64,000 nucleotides of DNA from assembly GCA_029891385.1 (NCBI GenBank), contig CM057224.1, positions 2,728,001-2,792,000 on the forward strand, given 5' to 3'. The DNA is from Erythroxylum novogranatense (taxonomy: Eukaryota; Streptophyta; Magnoliopsida; Malpighiales; Erythroxylaceae). The translations under genes were made by a program, and so were the position numbers. Positions 33,650-46,600 of this stretch are shown here, piece after piece. Each line of letters begins with the position of its first letter. Position 1 is the first letter of the stretch. The notes below the pieces were generated by a model, which saw nothing but the letters and a program-made list of their open reading frames with translations, was not told the origin of the DNA and did no database searches.

Positions 33650-34700
33650 CGCTTTGTAAAGTTTTATGCTCTAACTTTTGTGCTTTATGTCTTACTTGAG
33701 TCTGCATTTAATTTTCAATATCTGAATTTGGTCGTTTCACTTCTATCGTCTCGCTTCTTAATTGGGAGGTGATTTGCTTATTCTATCGCCCCGCTTGTTA
33801 ATTGGACGTGATTTGCTCTGGTTGGTTTTCCATCGTCTCGCTTTTCCTCACTCTAACACACGAACTTGACAAGACAGAGGAAGCAGAGAGAAAAGCAGAT
33901 GGAGTTGAGAAAGTAGACGAACTTAAAATAGATGGAATTGAAAAAGTAGACGAAGTTATAAATATAAGCGGAGATGAAAAAGTAGACGAAGTTAAAAATA
34001 TACGGAGTTGAAAAAGTAGAGCGAAGTTAACAATCTGAGACGGACAATAAGAAAATTAGGCGAAGATATAAAAGGCATTTAGAAAGCGCATTAAGCCAAA
34101 AGCAGAGGAATCGTAAAGAGCATTTAAGTTCAATTTTCTTCGAGAGAAGTAATGAGCTTTGACGAAATACATCAAATTTGCTATAAAACATAATGGATCT
34201 TTGGAGTAGGAAGCATTCATCTAAATTGAACTTGAACAAGGCAACATCCGTGAATTTAATTAGCATGGAGAATACAAGCGTCGAGCGAAGACATAAAGAG
34301 GCGAGAAGCGAGGCGATCTGAACACAAATAGGCGAAGCACAAAAGGCGAATGAGAAAAGCGGCGAAGCTCAATTTTCTTGTCGAGAAGTAACGAGCTTTG
34401 ACGAACTACATCGATTTGCTATAAAACATTATGGGCCTTTGGGTAGGAAACTTCGAATTAAGTAATAGAATTGACCACGATATTAGGAAAACAATGGAGG
34501 ACGGCGCGCTTCAGATTTACGTATTTGGATGTTAATGTAAATTGAACTTGAACATGATGTCGGAGGAACTGGAAGCGAGAGGCAAGCGATTCGATATTAT
34601 GCTATCTATTATTACAATTCTTCAAAGTAAATTACACGTTAATATATTGAGCAATAATATGATCAAGATGCCTGAAGGGCGGGTTGAATTGTGATAAACT
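33650..34700 (+). repeat. LTR-like block with GAAAAAGTAGACGAAGTT repeats
   Basis: Tandem-like units built on GTTGAAAAAGTAGACGAA lie at about 33880-34030, after segments reading GTGATTTGCTT and TCTCGCTT. The reverse complement of this whole order recurs at about 58060-59060, so two copies of the same LTR family lie in opposite orientation 24 kb apart. Confidence 0.7.
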
Positions 34701-34849
34701 TATCGTTAACCCTTTAGAGATATGACTTGTTCTCTCAAACACTTATCGAAGTCAATGTGTAACTAGTTTAAAACTTGTTAATATGAAAAGTGCGATTTAG
34801 ATAAAGTAAGGGTTAGAGAGAAACACAAAGAATTGATTCCGCCTCGATT

Positions 34850-35225
34850 TTTGTATCGGCCGCTTTTACATTCCTAAGGCTTAAATCGCTTTTGTAAAAT
34901 GCTTGCCTCGCTTTTAGAAAAAAGCTTCGTCTCTTTTTGCTTAGCTTACATGCGCTTTTAAGTAAAAAGCTTCGTCTGTTTTTTGCTTAGCTTCCGTCTG
35001 GTTTTCTTTTAGCTTCCGTCATCTTTCATAAAATGGTTCCGCTCGCTTTTCTTTTAGCTTCCTCATCTTTAAGTAAAGTGCTTCCGTCGCTTTTCTTTTA
35101 ACTTCAAATCATCTTTCGTAAAGTGCTTCCGTTTGCTTTTCTTTTAGCTTTAAATCATTTTTAGTAAAATGCTTCCGTCTGCTTTTCTTTTAGCTTAAAT
35201 CCGCTTTTCTTCCTTTCATTGATTT
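34850..35225 (-). repeat. minisatellite of GCTTCCGTCTGCTTTTCTTTTA-type units
   Basis: Roughly ten imperfect units of 35-45 bp alternate AGCTTCCGTC and GCTTTTCTTTTAGC. The minus-strand reading (AAAAGCAGACGGAAGC) is the same vocabulary as the other LTR blocks of the nest. A related shorter array lies at 38330-38470. Confidence 0.8.
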
Positions 35226-35309
35226 TTCTCATCGTACTACTTTTCATTTGTATATTTCTCTTTGTTGTATAGTTCTCTTTGTTTGTCATCAAAATTATTT
35301 AATCGTGAA

Positions 35310-35350
35310 GTCCGGTTTGACCGAACATTCTCCCCTTTGATGATAACAAA
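35310..35350 (-). other. copia-type polypurine tract and LTR boundary, copy A
   Basis: On the minus strand, GTTATCATCAAAGGGGAGAA precedes a TGTTCGGTCAAACC start. An A-rich GGGGAGA tract just ahead of TGTT is the usual 3' LTR boundary of SIRE/Maximus-type copia elements. A second occurrence is at about 38700. Confidence 0.6.
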
Positions 35351-35479
35351 TACTTGTGAATTAGAGAAATATGAAAAGTATCAAAATATCTGAAGTATTA
35401 AGAGATCGAAATAACCACGCTTTTACAAAATATTACATACGCCTTTTCCTTTCAAATTGATTCTTCTTTACGATTCTTC

Positions 35480-38000
35480 CTTCTCCCCTATTTGTTATTA
35501 ATCAAAAATCTATTTCCCAATCTGCTTCATCAACTTTTTCAGCATCTTCTTAATTTTCTTCATATCCTTATCAAGTTTCGAACTTGCTTCTTTAAAGTTG
35601 ATGATTAATTTGCGATCGAGGATTCTCTCAACAACTTGCTTTTCAACAATAGCAATTGTTGTTGTATAAGCTTCCTCTTTTGAGACATTTGATTCAATGA
35701 TTTGTAGGAGAGGTGGAGGAACATATCTGACTTGTTCAGGAATATCAAGATCAAAGGGATCACGATCGTGAAATGTGCTTCCAAACCATGGCATAGCTGC
35801 AGAATTGAGTTGATCTCCCAGAGGTCGATTTAGCAGAATGTTACGTAAAATAGTATAACAACATTACGAGTTGCCAATCGAAGTGAGCAATATTGACTCT
35901 TTCCGATAGTGCCTCCACATGGATCATCTGCTTTGTAGCCTCGGTTTGGCTTGATCTGGATCTTGATAAACGCAGATAGAGGTACCACTTCTTTTCTTTT
36001 CACATGCTTCATCAATCGGGCCACCGCTTCGCAACTGATCAAGTCATGTCATCCAAGACTGGCTGTGGTTGAACTTTCAGCTTCATTTTCTCATACTTGA
36101 GTTCAAAAAAATTTGGTGGTTGTAAATCAGGTACCACCTTGATCACTGTACTGTCCAGTATTGGATAAGAAGTGAGACGCTCTCCAAATGGCTCTGGTGG
36201 ATATGGTTCTTTGCAACTCTTTTCAGTTGATCATAAAAGTTTTTGTAGCCCCTATCTAACAGATGTAAAATGCCATTATCATATTCAACTGATTTGAAGA
36301 AGGCTTTGACAAATCTTTTTGGTTTGTCTCGGATGATAACAGATTTGGTCTTCTTCTCCTCTGTAACAACCAATCTATGTTCCCAACTTTCTCTTCGAAA
36401 GGTTAAATACTTGGATGGAACATTGGTCATTACATTCACAACTTTTTTAGTAGCCTACGTCCCATAACATGTGTAGCAACTTGTTTATGGACAATTGAGA
36501 CTGAAAAGTAGTAAAACTACTTCTTCAAAAATGTATTATTAAGGACATGTGAGAATCCTTAATATTACCCGTAACAACTTCCACACTATCTTGATGGCGG
36601 TTTCCACATTAACTTGATAAAATCAACAATATCAACAATAGATCGTTTCTAGCCTTGCATTCTTAGACTCTCTCTGTTGTTGAAGTTTCTTCTTTCTTGC
36701 ACTCATCTTCTTTAACCTCGGTGACCTTTTAGATTGCATTTTCTCTTCTCGGGTTCTTCTTTTCTTTTCTTCCACTTCCTTGAGATTGAGTTTACGAATC
36801 TTTCGAAGGATTGATGATGATGACTTTGTAGCTTTTGATCTCGCCTTCATAATGCTTTGAATGGCTTGATTGTGTGGATTGAGTGGCTTCTTTTTGTCGC
36901 GATTTCAGCTCTGGGTGACCTTTTGCTTCTTTGGAATGTCACTCACAGAGGTTCCCTTACGTTTTAAGTTACCGATTCAAAGAATCGAACACTTCTCGAC
37001 TTTGGTTCACGAGAATGTGATGTTGTTCCTTCATAGAGGATTTCTTGGTATTGGCTCCCCTCGGTTGTTGGTTTTCTTGGTGCTTCGCTCCTTTTCTATC
37101 TGAAAATCTCGGACCCATTTTGGCAATCGATGTTGAATCTATGTAGCTTCTAACAGATACCTTACGTCGAACTCCCAATCCAATCGATGCCGCTTCTCTA
37201 AATATTCTTGTCAACAACATCCCATACGGAGGGTGTTCGTATCCTTTATTGATTTTACCATATAGTTAAAAATCGAAATGGTAAATCTATTGGTTGATGA
37301 TTGAGAAGATGAAGGATACATTGTTCATCCAGTAGTGACTGATGTCGTGAACCTATTCTAGGTAACACACGATCCAAAGAACCGCGAACAATACCCTTGC
37401 CTTTGGTACCGACCAAGAGGCTCTCCTTTCGATTAGGTTGTTACATCCATAAAGTTGACGAGTAACTTCATCTTCGTTCATCTTCAACTTAGTCATCCAT
37501 TTCACCATGTTAAAAGGTTGAACTCCACTCCTCGGACATTCAATTGACTTTCTCCACTAACTCCCGTTCTTATAACAGGTGTGTTTCTACATATGACACG
37601 ATTGTATCGTCCCTTTGTTTTAGTATTCTTCTAGAACTCATAAACTTCTTTGAGATAGACTTGATCTCGTATTTGAAAGAAGTTTCTCAACGCCGCTATT
37701 ATCTCGGCTCTATATCCATTTGTTCCTTTCTTAGTTCTTGAAGTTTACCAATCTTCCCAGGTTGCTCTGGATCAACTCGTAAAATAGGCTTGACATTCAT
37801 CTTCTGATTCGATTGAGTAGGAACTTGGTTGAAAAGATTTTGAGAGAGATTTGGAGAAGCGGCAATTTCTCGATTCGGTAGAAATCCCAAAAGTCAGTTT
37901 GAGGATTTTATGGCAAATTCTAGAACGATTGTACTTCTCGATGATCGTGACCTTTTCCCTCTTAAATTTTCCTTGTGAAAGAAGTTTTAAGTCTCGAAAC
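35480..38000 (-). pseudogene. repeated reading-frame remnant downstream of copia pol, copy A
   Basis: Broken minus-strand frames run in the same order as in copy B (38860-41450): MNVKPILRVDPEQPGKIG near 37790, RKVSVRSYIDSTSIAKMGPR near 37120-37180, then PSKYLTFRRESWEHRLV near 36400, KADDPCGGTIGKS near 35920 and LDIPEQVRYVPPPLLQIIES near 35720. In copy B this stretch follows the copia RNase H. That position suits the extra (envelope-like) ORF of SIRE-type copia elements, but I do not recognise the protein itself. Confidence 0.55.
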
Positions 38001-38239
38001 CGTCTTATTTATTAATTCCACTGTTCCACTGTCTTGTCTTTAAAAGAAAAACCGATGAATGGTCCGTTAACTCCTCCGTCTGCATCATCTTGTCTTTATA
38101 AAAAAAGCAGATGGATGGTCCGTTAACTCCTCCGTCTGCATCTGTCTTGTCTTTATGAAAACCGGATGGATGGTCCGTTAACATCATCATATTGAGGTTC
38201 GTCGATTTCTTTAAAGCGATCTTCACTTAGTCGGGTCTT

Positions 38240-38705
38240 CAATTGCTTTCTTGAATATGTGCTTCTTGAATCTTGAAAAAGCAGTTATTCAGATTTGAGT
38301 CCGTAACTAACTAAAACTTATGTTTCTTTGTTAAAGTCGATTTTTGTATCATTTGCTTTTCTCTTCGTCGCTTTTCACTTGTAAAGCTTCCGCCTTTTCT
38401 TTTATGAAGCTTCCGTCGCTTTTTCTTATAAAGCTTAAATCGCTTTTGTTGTAAAGCTTCATCGGTGTTTGCTTGATTGATTTTAACTTGGTTTTTTTGC
38501 TTCATTGATTTTTCTCTTTCAAATTTTTTTCACGATTTTTCTCGTTCAATTTTTTTTTGCTACTGATTTTCTCCTTCATTTGTTTGTTACTTCTCTTGCG
38601 TCCATCTACTTTTCATTTGTTCATCGTCTATCTACTTTTCATTGTATATTTCTCTTTGTTTGTCATCAAAATTATTAAATCGTGAAGTGTGGTTTGACTT
38701 AACAA
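38240..38705 (-). repeat. copia-type LTR between copies A and B
   Basis: On the minus strand it starts TTGTTAAGTCAAACCACAC after the purine tract AAAAGGGGAGA (near 38705) and ends around 38240 with the GATTCAAGAA... motif, where copy A begins. It includes the AAAAGCGACGGAAGC-type short repeats. It appears to serve as 3' LTR of copy B and 5' LTR of copy A. Confidence 0.55.
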
Positions 38706-38859
38706 TCTCCCCTTTTGATGATAACAAATATTTTGATATAATAGAGAATATGAAAAGTTTCAAATATCTGAAGTATGAGTAAATAAAAAATAACTTCGCT
38801 TTCATCTTTAAATGCCTTTTCCTTCCAAATTGATTCTTCCTCATTCTTCCTTCTCCGCT

Positions 38860-41450
38860 ATTTGTTATTAATCAAAATTATTTCCTAAGCGCTTCACCAA
38901 CTTTTTGACATCTTCTTAACCTTCTTCATATCCTTATCAAGTTTACGAACTTGTTTGTTTAGAGTCGACGATTAATTTGCAATCGAGGATTCTGTCTCAA
39001 CAATTGTTTTTCAACAACAAAGAATCGTTGTTGTATAAGCTTCCACGTTTGAGACATGTGTTTCAATAATTTGTAGGAGAGGCGGAGGAACATATACATT
39101 TCGATCGGGAATATCAAGATCATAGGAGTCAAGTATACGTAGATATGTACTTCCAAGCCAAGGCATAGCTTCGCAATTGAGTTGATCTCCCACGGAGGTC
39201 GATTTTGCGAATGTTGCGTAAAACAATAGAAGAACATTTTAACGCCAATCGAGAAAAGAACAATCTGACCACTTACGATAGTACCTCCACATGGATCATC
39301 TGCTGTAGCCTTAGTTTGGTTTGTTCACGGATCTTGATAAATGCGAGATAGAACTTGACTTCTTTTCTCTTCACATGCTTCATCAATCAATTGCCACCGC
39401 TTCGCAATCGATCCGAAGTCATGTCATCCAAAATCGGTTCGGTTGAACTTTCGACAGTTTCTCTTCACGCTGCGTTTCACAAAATTTGGTGGTTGTAAAT
39501 CGGTACCACCTTGATTATCTTGTCGAAGATTGGATAAGAAGTCGGCGCTCTCAAATGGTTACGGTGGATATGGTTCTCTTGCAACTCTTTTGATTGATCA
39601 TAGAAATTCTTGTAACCCTATCCAGCGGATGTAGAATCTTGTAATCAAATTGAGTGATTTGAAAAAGGCTTTCACAAATCTCTTTGGTTTGTCTCGGATG
39701 ATGAGAGATTTGGTCTTCTTCTCTCTGTAACAACCAATCTGTGTTCCCAACTTTCTCTTTGAAAAGTTAAAAATTCGGATGGAACACTAGTCATCACACT
39801 TACTACTTTCTCGAGTAACCTTTTGTCTCATAACATGTGTAGCAATTTGTTTGTGGACAAATGAAGACTGAAAAGTAGTAGAAACTACTTCTTCAAAATT
39901 GGATTGTCAAGGGCGGTGTGAGTATCCTTGAGATTACCATAATAACTTCGACATTAACTTCAAAGAATATCGGTAGTATCATCAATGACATTTGTTTAGT
40001 ATCAACAACGGTCTTTTCTTGTCTTGCCTTCTTAGACTTTGGTTTTGTTGTTGGACTTCCTTCCTTTCTCGGACTCATTTTCTTTCGCCTTGGTGACCTT
40101 TTAGGTTGCGTTTTCATCTTTCCGTGTTCTTCTTTCCTTTTCCTCCGACTCCTCGAGGCGAGTTTACGAATCATTTTCAAGGATTGATGCGGGGACTTTG
40201 TAGCTCTTGATCCTTGTAGTTGAGAATGCTCGATTGGCTTGAGTCTTTGGATTCTTGGCTTCTTTACGCTTTGAGTTTTCGCTCTGGGTAACCTTCTTGC
40301 TTTCTTTGGAATGTCACTCGGTAGAGGTTCCTTTACGCTTCAAGTTACCGATTCAAAAATCGAACACCTCGGACTTTGATTCCTCGGAATGTGAACTTCT
40401 TGTTTCCTTCATAGGATCGCTTCAGATATCGCTTCGGCCTCAATAGTTGCTTTCCTTGGCGATTCGCTCCTTTTACATGCGAAAGTCTCGGACCCATTTT
40501 CGCAATTGATGTTGAATCGATGTAGCTTCTAATAGATATCTTACGTCTAGCGCGATCAATCGATGCGATTCTCGAACACTCTTGTCAATAGCATCCCATA
40601 CGGACTAGTGTTTGTATCCTTTATTGATTTTACCATGTACTGAAAAATCAAAAATGGTAAATCTATTGGGTGATGATTCAGAAGATGAAAAATACATTGT
40701 TCATCCGGTAGTGACTTGATGTCGTGAACCTAATCTAGGTAACACAAATCCATGTAACCGCGAACAATACCCTTGCCTTTGGTACCGACCAAGAGGCTCT
40801 CCTTTCACAGGTTATTTTGTCCATAAAGTTGACGACTAACTTCATCTTCGTTCATCTTAAGCTTAGTCATCCATTTCGTCATGTTAGTGAGTCGAACTCC
40901 ATCCATCGGACATTCATCGACTTTCTCCGATAACTCCTTCACGTTATATACCAAAGTGTGTGTCTACATACGACACGATTGTATCATCTCTCGATTTAGT
41001 ATTCTTCGAACTCATAAACTTCTCGAGATAGACTTCATCTCGTACTTCAAAGAAGTTTCTCGACTGCCCGCGATTATCTGCGACTCTATATCCATCTCTT
41101 CGTTTACGAGTTGTTGAAGTTTACCAATCTTCGATCCTCGATCTGGATCAAGTCGCAAAATAGGCTTGACATTCATCTTGCTGATTACGATTGAGTAGGA
41201 ACTTTGCTTGAAGAAATATCACGAGATTTAAGAGAACTAACAATTTGTGAATTGGGAGAAATCCCAAAGGTCGGTTTAGGGATTTTATAGTGAATTCTAG
41301 AAACGATTCTACTTCTCGATGATTTGTGAGTTTTTCCCGCTAAAACTCTTTTTGTCAAAGAAGTTTTATATCCAAACAGTGTAACGCCCTTAACTCCACC
41401 GTCTGTCTTTGTTGTCTTCATGAAAAACCGGATGAATGCCCGTTCCTCCG
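38860..41450 (-). pseudogene. repeated reading-frame remnant downstream of copia pol, copy B
   Basis: This is collinear with copy A at an offset of about 3.35 kb, with many small indels. Matching landmarks include CCTCCACATGGATCATCTGC (39290 against 35920), TGCCTTTGGTACCGACCAAG (40775 against 37405) and LDIPDRNVYVPPPLLQIIET near 39100. The two copies differ repeatedly at CAG/CTG-versus-CG positions. Confidence 0.55.
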
Positions 41451-41454
41451 TCTA

Positions 41455-41990
41455 TCATGCGGTCTTCATGAAAAACCGGATGAATGGTCCGTTAGCATCA
41501 CCATATTGAGGTTCGTCGATTTCTTTAAAGGGATCTTCACTTAGTGGTTTTGTGAAGAAATCCGGTGACCGATATTTTGTTTCCATGAGCGTGGTAGCGA
41601 CTTTCCTCGAGCGTAATCTCTCGAAATGATGTCGACTTCTATGTGCTTGACCCTTGAATGTTGTATTGGATTCTTCGAAGGTCGATGGCGGTGGTGTTGT
41701 CGCGGTATATTGGAATCTCTTCCTCTTGTATTGAGTAGTCCTCAATTGATACTTGATCCACAATATTTGTGAACAACAACTTCGGCGGACATATATTCAG
41801 ACTTGATTGATAATGCAATCGAGCTTTGTCTCTTGCTTGACCATGACACTAGGTTTGGTCGAAAGTGACAGCCACCACTCGTACCATCTTTGTTTCTGAC
41901 TTCACAAAAGTTTTGGTTGAATGTAACTTCAGAACTAGAATCACATAATTGACTAATACTTATCAAGTTATGCTTTAGACCATCGACTAA
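41455..41990 (-). pseudogene. Ty1/copia RNase H C-terminal fragment
   Basis: In overlapping minus frames I read SWSSKRQSSIALSIKSEYMS (the copia RNase H signature SWxSKKQxxIALSxxEAEYIA), then MWIKYQL, then a frame-shifted histidine block RHHFER, and DFFTKPLSEDPF, the near-universal end of copia pol (ADIFTKPL). Upstream MISISQLCDSSSEVTFNQ resembles a GAG-pre-integrase piece, so the interior of pol is deleted or scrambled. Confidence 0.85.
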
Positions 41991-43190
41991 TAATGCGTTG
42001 TTAATGCATGCATGGGAATTCTTATCAATCTTACGAATGTCTATTCTTTCTAGTGAATCGAAATCCCATAGATTTACCCTCGGTGGTGTTTGTGAGGAAG
42101 ATCATGGTTTCTTCTATGCTGGTAACATTTTAGTTTTCTTTTGTTTATTCTATTTACGTAATCAAATTTCACATTTTACTTTGTTATTTTCTGACTAATT
42201 CACTTGGTGGATAATTCAAGTGGTGAGGATGACGGGCTTGGTATCAACGAACTCTTTGAGGTACTTGTTCCTTTTAAAGGAGTCAAAGGTTGATCGGGTT
42301 TCACGAAGTTCTTTGGAAATCTTCGAGGTCAGCAGTTCTTAACTCCATCTGAGGAACTAGTGTATCGATTCTATCTGAAAATATATGGTGAGGGTCGCTT
42401 TGCATTCTTGAATCCATGAATATGGTTGATCATGAGAAGATGCAAAATATTGCGAAGCGACTTTTGAAAGCGTTTAGGCGTCTATCATTAGACTATGAGC
42501 ATTTCTTTGAAGGTGTAAAGGAATTCATACACCTCTCATCTAAACTTGCTCGAATAGAGGTCTATGGGCGAAGACACATGTTTTGAAAAGCTCATTGACA
42601 TCTATGATGCAAGAAGATGCTATTTGACAATGATTACGGCCAACACAAAGCAGCGTGATAGCTACTTTTGAGGTTTCGAGAGCCGCCTTAAGTCGATAAA
42701 GAAGAAGTATAATGAGCGAAAGAGATGCTTCTTGTGCTAGAAGCGGAGTTATTTGTTGTGAGGCTAAGACATTAAGCTACGGGCTTGTGCGGAAGAGTTT
42801 GGTGAAGATGCATTGGAGTCGAGAGAAGCATGGATCTTGCTTATAACGAAATGGTAAAAGCCATGGGTAGGAATAGCGAGAAGGAAGCTGCGGTGGAAGC
42901 ATTAAAAAACGACCTTTGGAGACATGAAGGTTCGACTCGGGTTTCCAACTATGTTAAGTTGTAATAATATTGTTGATGTAGAATCATAATCGTGTATTTA
43001 TTGAATTAAGTGATGTTGATGTTTTGTGTAAACAAAAATAAAAGCGAGTCGGTTGTGTTTCCAAGTTCTAGGATGGGCCATTTTAGAATCTTCTACGGTA
43101 GTTCTTTGCATTATCTAGGCGAAAGCTAAAGTTCATCCATTGTAAGTCTTACTAATGACAAAGGTTTGGGTGCATTTCGATCTGTATTTC
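41991..43190. other. unassigned part of the repeat nest
   Basis: No domain recognised in any frame. The plus strand from about 42240 to 42960 has gene-like composition (short open stretches such as MVKAMGRNSEKEA near 42860) broken by frequent indels. It could be a captured gene fragment or a retroelement frame. Confidence 0.3.
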
Positions 43191-43199
43191 TCCTTTCCT

Positions 43200-43830
43200 G
43201 TGGTTACCAAATTTTACTGAAATGTCGGTGTCTACTGTGGTGCTCTTCTTCTCTAATTCTGTTCATGTTTGCTTACTTCTTGAATACGTTTTGGCAAGAA
43301 TCGACATTATTATACCAGTTAGAACATTATTCGATACAAGAAAAACAGGTCTTCTGGTTCATACATTTTGGGGGTTAGCGTGTCTTTCCTTGCCCCAATT
43401 AAAAATTATAGCGGTCTCACCTATGAATTAAGCGTTAATCTCTTTTCTCGTGTTTATTTACATGTCACGGTATTGTGTGGTGTTTGACATTATGCTATTA
43501 ATTGAAGCGTCAATCTACGACAGAAGAAATGCATGCGATTAAAAAGAAGAGATTTTAAGTCTAAGCGACTTGACATAAATGATGTTGATAAAGTACAAAT
43601 AATGATGAAAACAAGGCGAATTTTAAAAGCAAACTCAAGTTGAAGCGGATGGAAGCAAAACCGGGCGAGGCTTAAAGCATTTAAAGTTGTGCAAAAGTAG
43701 GCGGGAGTAAGCGGGCGATGGAAAGAGAGGAAAGCAAAGCACGTGTGAATTAAGAATCAGTTTGAGTTAGTTACAAAAGTCAATTGAATAACCGGTTCTT
43801 TCAAGATTCAAGCAATCTACTGTTCTCGTC
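43200..43830 (+). repeat. LTR-like module, left copy of a pair 11.6 kb apart
   Basis: In order: TGTGGTGCTCTTCTTCTCTA, CATGTTTGCTTACTTCT, CGACATTATTATACCAGTTAG, ACATTTTGGGGGTT, GTCTTTCCTTGCC, AATTGAAGCGTCAATCTAC, ACTTGACATAAATGATGTTG and GTACAAATAATGATGAAAAC. The same series occurs at 54880-55430 in the same orientation. Confidence 0.75.
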
Positions 43831-46320
43831 GTCTTCATCTTGCGGAAAATAGAAAATAATTGTAGAAGGTCAATCATCGGAGTAGTATGTGAGAAACCTA
43901 TTAGCTATGAATTGAAGCGTCCACTTTGGCATTTGGCGGGGAATTGCCATTATCATAATAGTTAGAAGATTATTGGATCTGAAAAAAGCAGATGTGAAAG
44001 TGATCAAGTTGTGGTTTTGCTTTTGCTTCGTCTACTTTTGCTTTAAATCGCTTTTCAACTTCAAATCTGTTTTCCTTCTCGGTCCACTTGTCACTTTTAA
44101 ATACGCATTTCAAGTTTACGTAAATATGAATTTATTGGCCTAGAAATATTGCCCTTTGGTTTGATTTTATAATATATTTAACTATGTTGAGATTTAAATC
44201 GATTTATTTCAACCGTTCTTCCTTTGAATGGTTTAGCGAAGCGAATCGAGTTAAAAGAAGCGTCGAATGTGGCGTTGAGCGATAAGTTACTGGTAACTTG
44301 TGGAACAAGGAAAGTTACGAAGGAAAATTTAAGTGTTGAGAATCCCAGCGAGTCTAGAAACACGCTGACAAGACCACTATATAACCTCGAATCGAAGCGG
44401 TTCAGTACCATTAGCCTTGAGGCGTTTGATCTCTCTGTCTCTCAAATCCTATCGAGCGAGATAACCATTGAAGAGCGAGTATCTGAATCATTTTCAAATC
44501 GAAGCAATGGAAGGAGCTATGATGTATGGAAGGCATGTGGACTTTGAATCTCTACGAAGAGATCTGATGGATATCGAACGAGAGATTATTGGGCCGGTTG
44601 GAGAAATTTCTTGCGATCAGGAGGATGTGTATCAAATCGGTATTTGATTTTTGGAAGTATGCAGATGGTGGAAAAGACTATTGTGTCAGCGGTGAGCGGA
44701 GTTACCATTATTGTTACAATGGACTTAATTGAGAAGTATTTGGATGTTGGTAGTTGGAGAAAAACTTTCTACCGATCAAAATGGATAACAATGGGCGGTT
44801 TAAAGGAAGCAGATGTTAGTAAGCGACTTTATGGGTGAATGACCCATCGGAAAGGAAGACATCAAGTCTGGTGCGAAAGCTAGGGTTCTTCATGCGATTA
44901 CATTGCCGCATCGTACCAAACGAGTTCAAGACACTTGGTAACTACCTTCGATGGCGGTGCTTATTCTATCTGCTGAACCACACCATTAAATTTACCATTT
45001 CGATATTTCATTATATGGTGAAACAAATGAAACATACAACTATTTATCCGTGCGGCATCTATTGACAAAATTTTAAGAGAATGGGAATTCGTCTTGGAAG
45101 TGGGAAAAACCTCGAGTGCTGTAAAAGCACTATCAATTTAGGTACTATAAGCAAATTGACTTGAAGATTCTCAACAGTAGAAATGAAGATTCGAGAACAA
45201 AGTTAGGAATGACGGGGAGGAGTTCTGAAGAAGTCTCCTGCAACAAGTTGCGAGATCTCAAGTGAGCTCACATGCGGATCAATGGAAGGAGAAAATCATG
45301 TGGAGGACCTTCGTTGAAAGAGTTTATCGTCAAGAAGAAGTTGAAGCTTGTTAGAAGATAACAAAAGGTGGGTCAAAAGGAAAGAGGACTACATCCAATC
45401 TGCGGCGCGCATATGATACTACTTACGTCTCTAGAACTTCGTAGTAGATGATGATCAAGCTTCTTTGCCTTCCGACGCCGCATAATGAAGTACAAAGTTT
45501 CGTCGAGAAGTCAAAACGAAGGAAATAATGAATCGAATGGAAGATGATGGCAGACATGCAGGCGGGATGATAGATATCACGAGAAGATCTTGTGAAATTT
45601 ATCAGAGTCATCACAGTTAATCGTTTCTTATTATAACAAATAGGGAGAAGAAGAAGTTGTTATTGTATTCTATGTTTTGTTTTGTTGTCTAATTTGTTAT
45701 CATATATATATATATATATATGGAGTGCAATTATCGGATGTCTTCTCTATTGATCATCTTGAAGCTTCTTCTTCTCGAAGATTAAGTCCATCATCTTCAT
45801 GAAGCTCTCGAAGAACAAGGTGAAGTCAATTGAATAACTGTTTCTTTCAAGATTCAAGAAGAAAGAATAAATAGCGATTCTGAACGAAAGTTATACATCA
45901 AGTCGAAGCGAAGATTAATTTTTTGTGAGTTACGAGAATAAGCTAAATTACAATTAAAGGAACAAAAAGTTTGTCAGAAAGGCATTTGTCTGAATTAGGC
46001 GACAAGCTGTTGCTATTTTCTTGTAAAGCTATTCCAAACATTCTTTTAAGAAAGTTATATGTTCTTTCTTTGGTTGAAATAGATGGCGTAAGTTTAATTG
46101 TTGTTATGTTCTTGCAATGAAGGATATGATGTATATCGTTAAAGAAGAAGACCGAAGAGCAGGGTGGGAATTGTTTGATCGAAGTTAAGAGGAGAAAGGT
46201 TTGAAAGTTTAGATATAGAGGTATCGAGGAGGCGTGAGGCGATCTTGCAAGATGATAAAGTGAAACAGGAAGGATTTGCGTTGAGATAGGTTTAAAATAG
46301 TTTACATGTGTAAAGAATAG
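43831..46320. other. repeat nest with unassigned reading frames
   Basis: A 107-codon plus frame (44224-44547) and shorter ones at 44611-45065 are open but match no family I know. Another copy of the GAATTGAAGCGTCCA module starts at about 43911. An (AT)n tract lies at 45702-45721. LTR-like motif GTCAATTGAATAACTGTTTC is at about 45825. Frames here may be remnants of copia gag. Confidence 0.35.
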
Positions 46321-46600
46321 TTTCAAAGAAGGATTAGTCAATTCGTATACTCGAGGAATCGATGGCGAAATTTAAAGCGAGTTGGAAATGACATCAAGTG
46401 AACTGCTTTAAATAAAGAAGAACAAGAGGAAGTTAAAGAAGCAAACATAATTTGTGCGAAGAAAACCGAGAAGAAAAGCGAAAGCAAAAGCGGGGCGATT
46501 GGCTGAATCATCGATCCATATTACGAAGAAGAATCTTGTTATCTTTGGACGAGATAATTTTGTGCAAAATCTTCAACACCTTGGTTGATTGTCATTATTT
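46321..46600 (+). repeat. uninterrupted paralogue of the gypsy insertion site
   Basis: AAGAAGGATTAGTCAATTC...GCGAAATTTAAAGCGAGTTGG...GACATCAAGTGAACTGC runs continuously here. At 25960-26014 / 32850-32900 the same sequence is split by the gypsy element with TGAAA duplicated. Confidence 0.7.
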
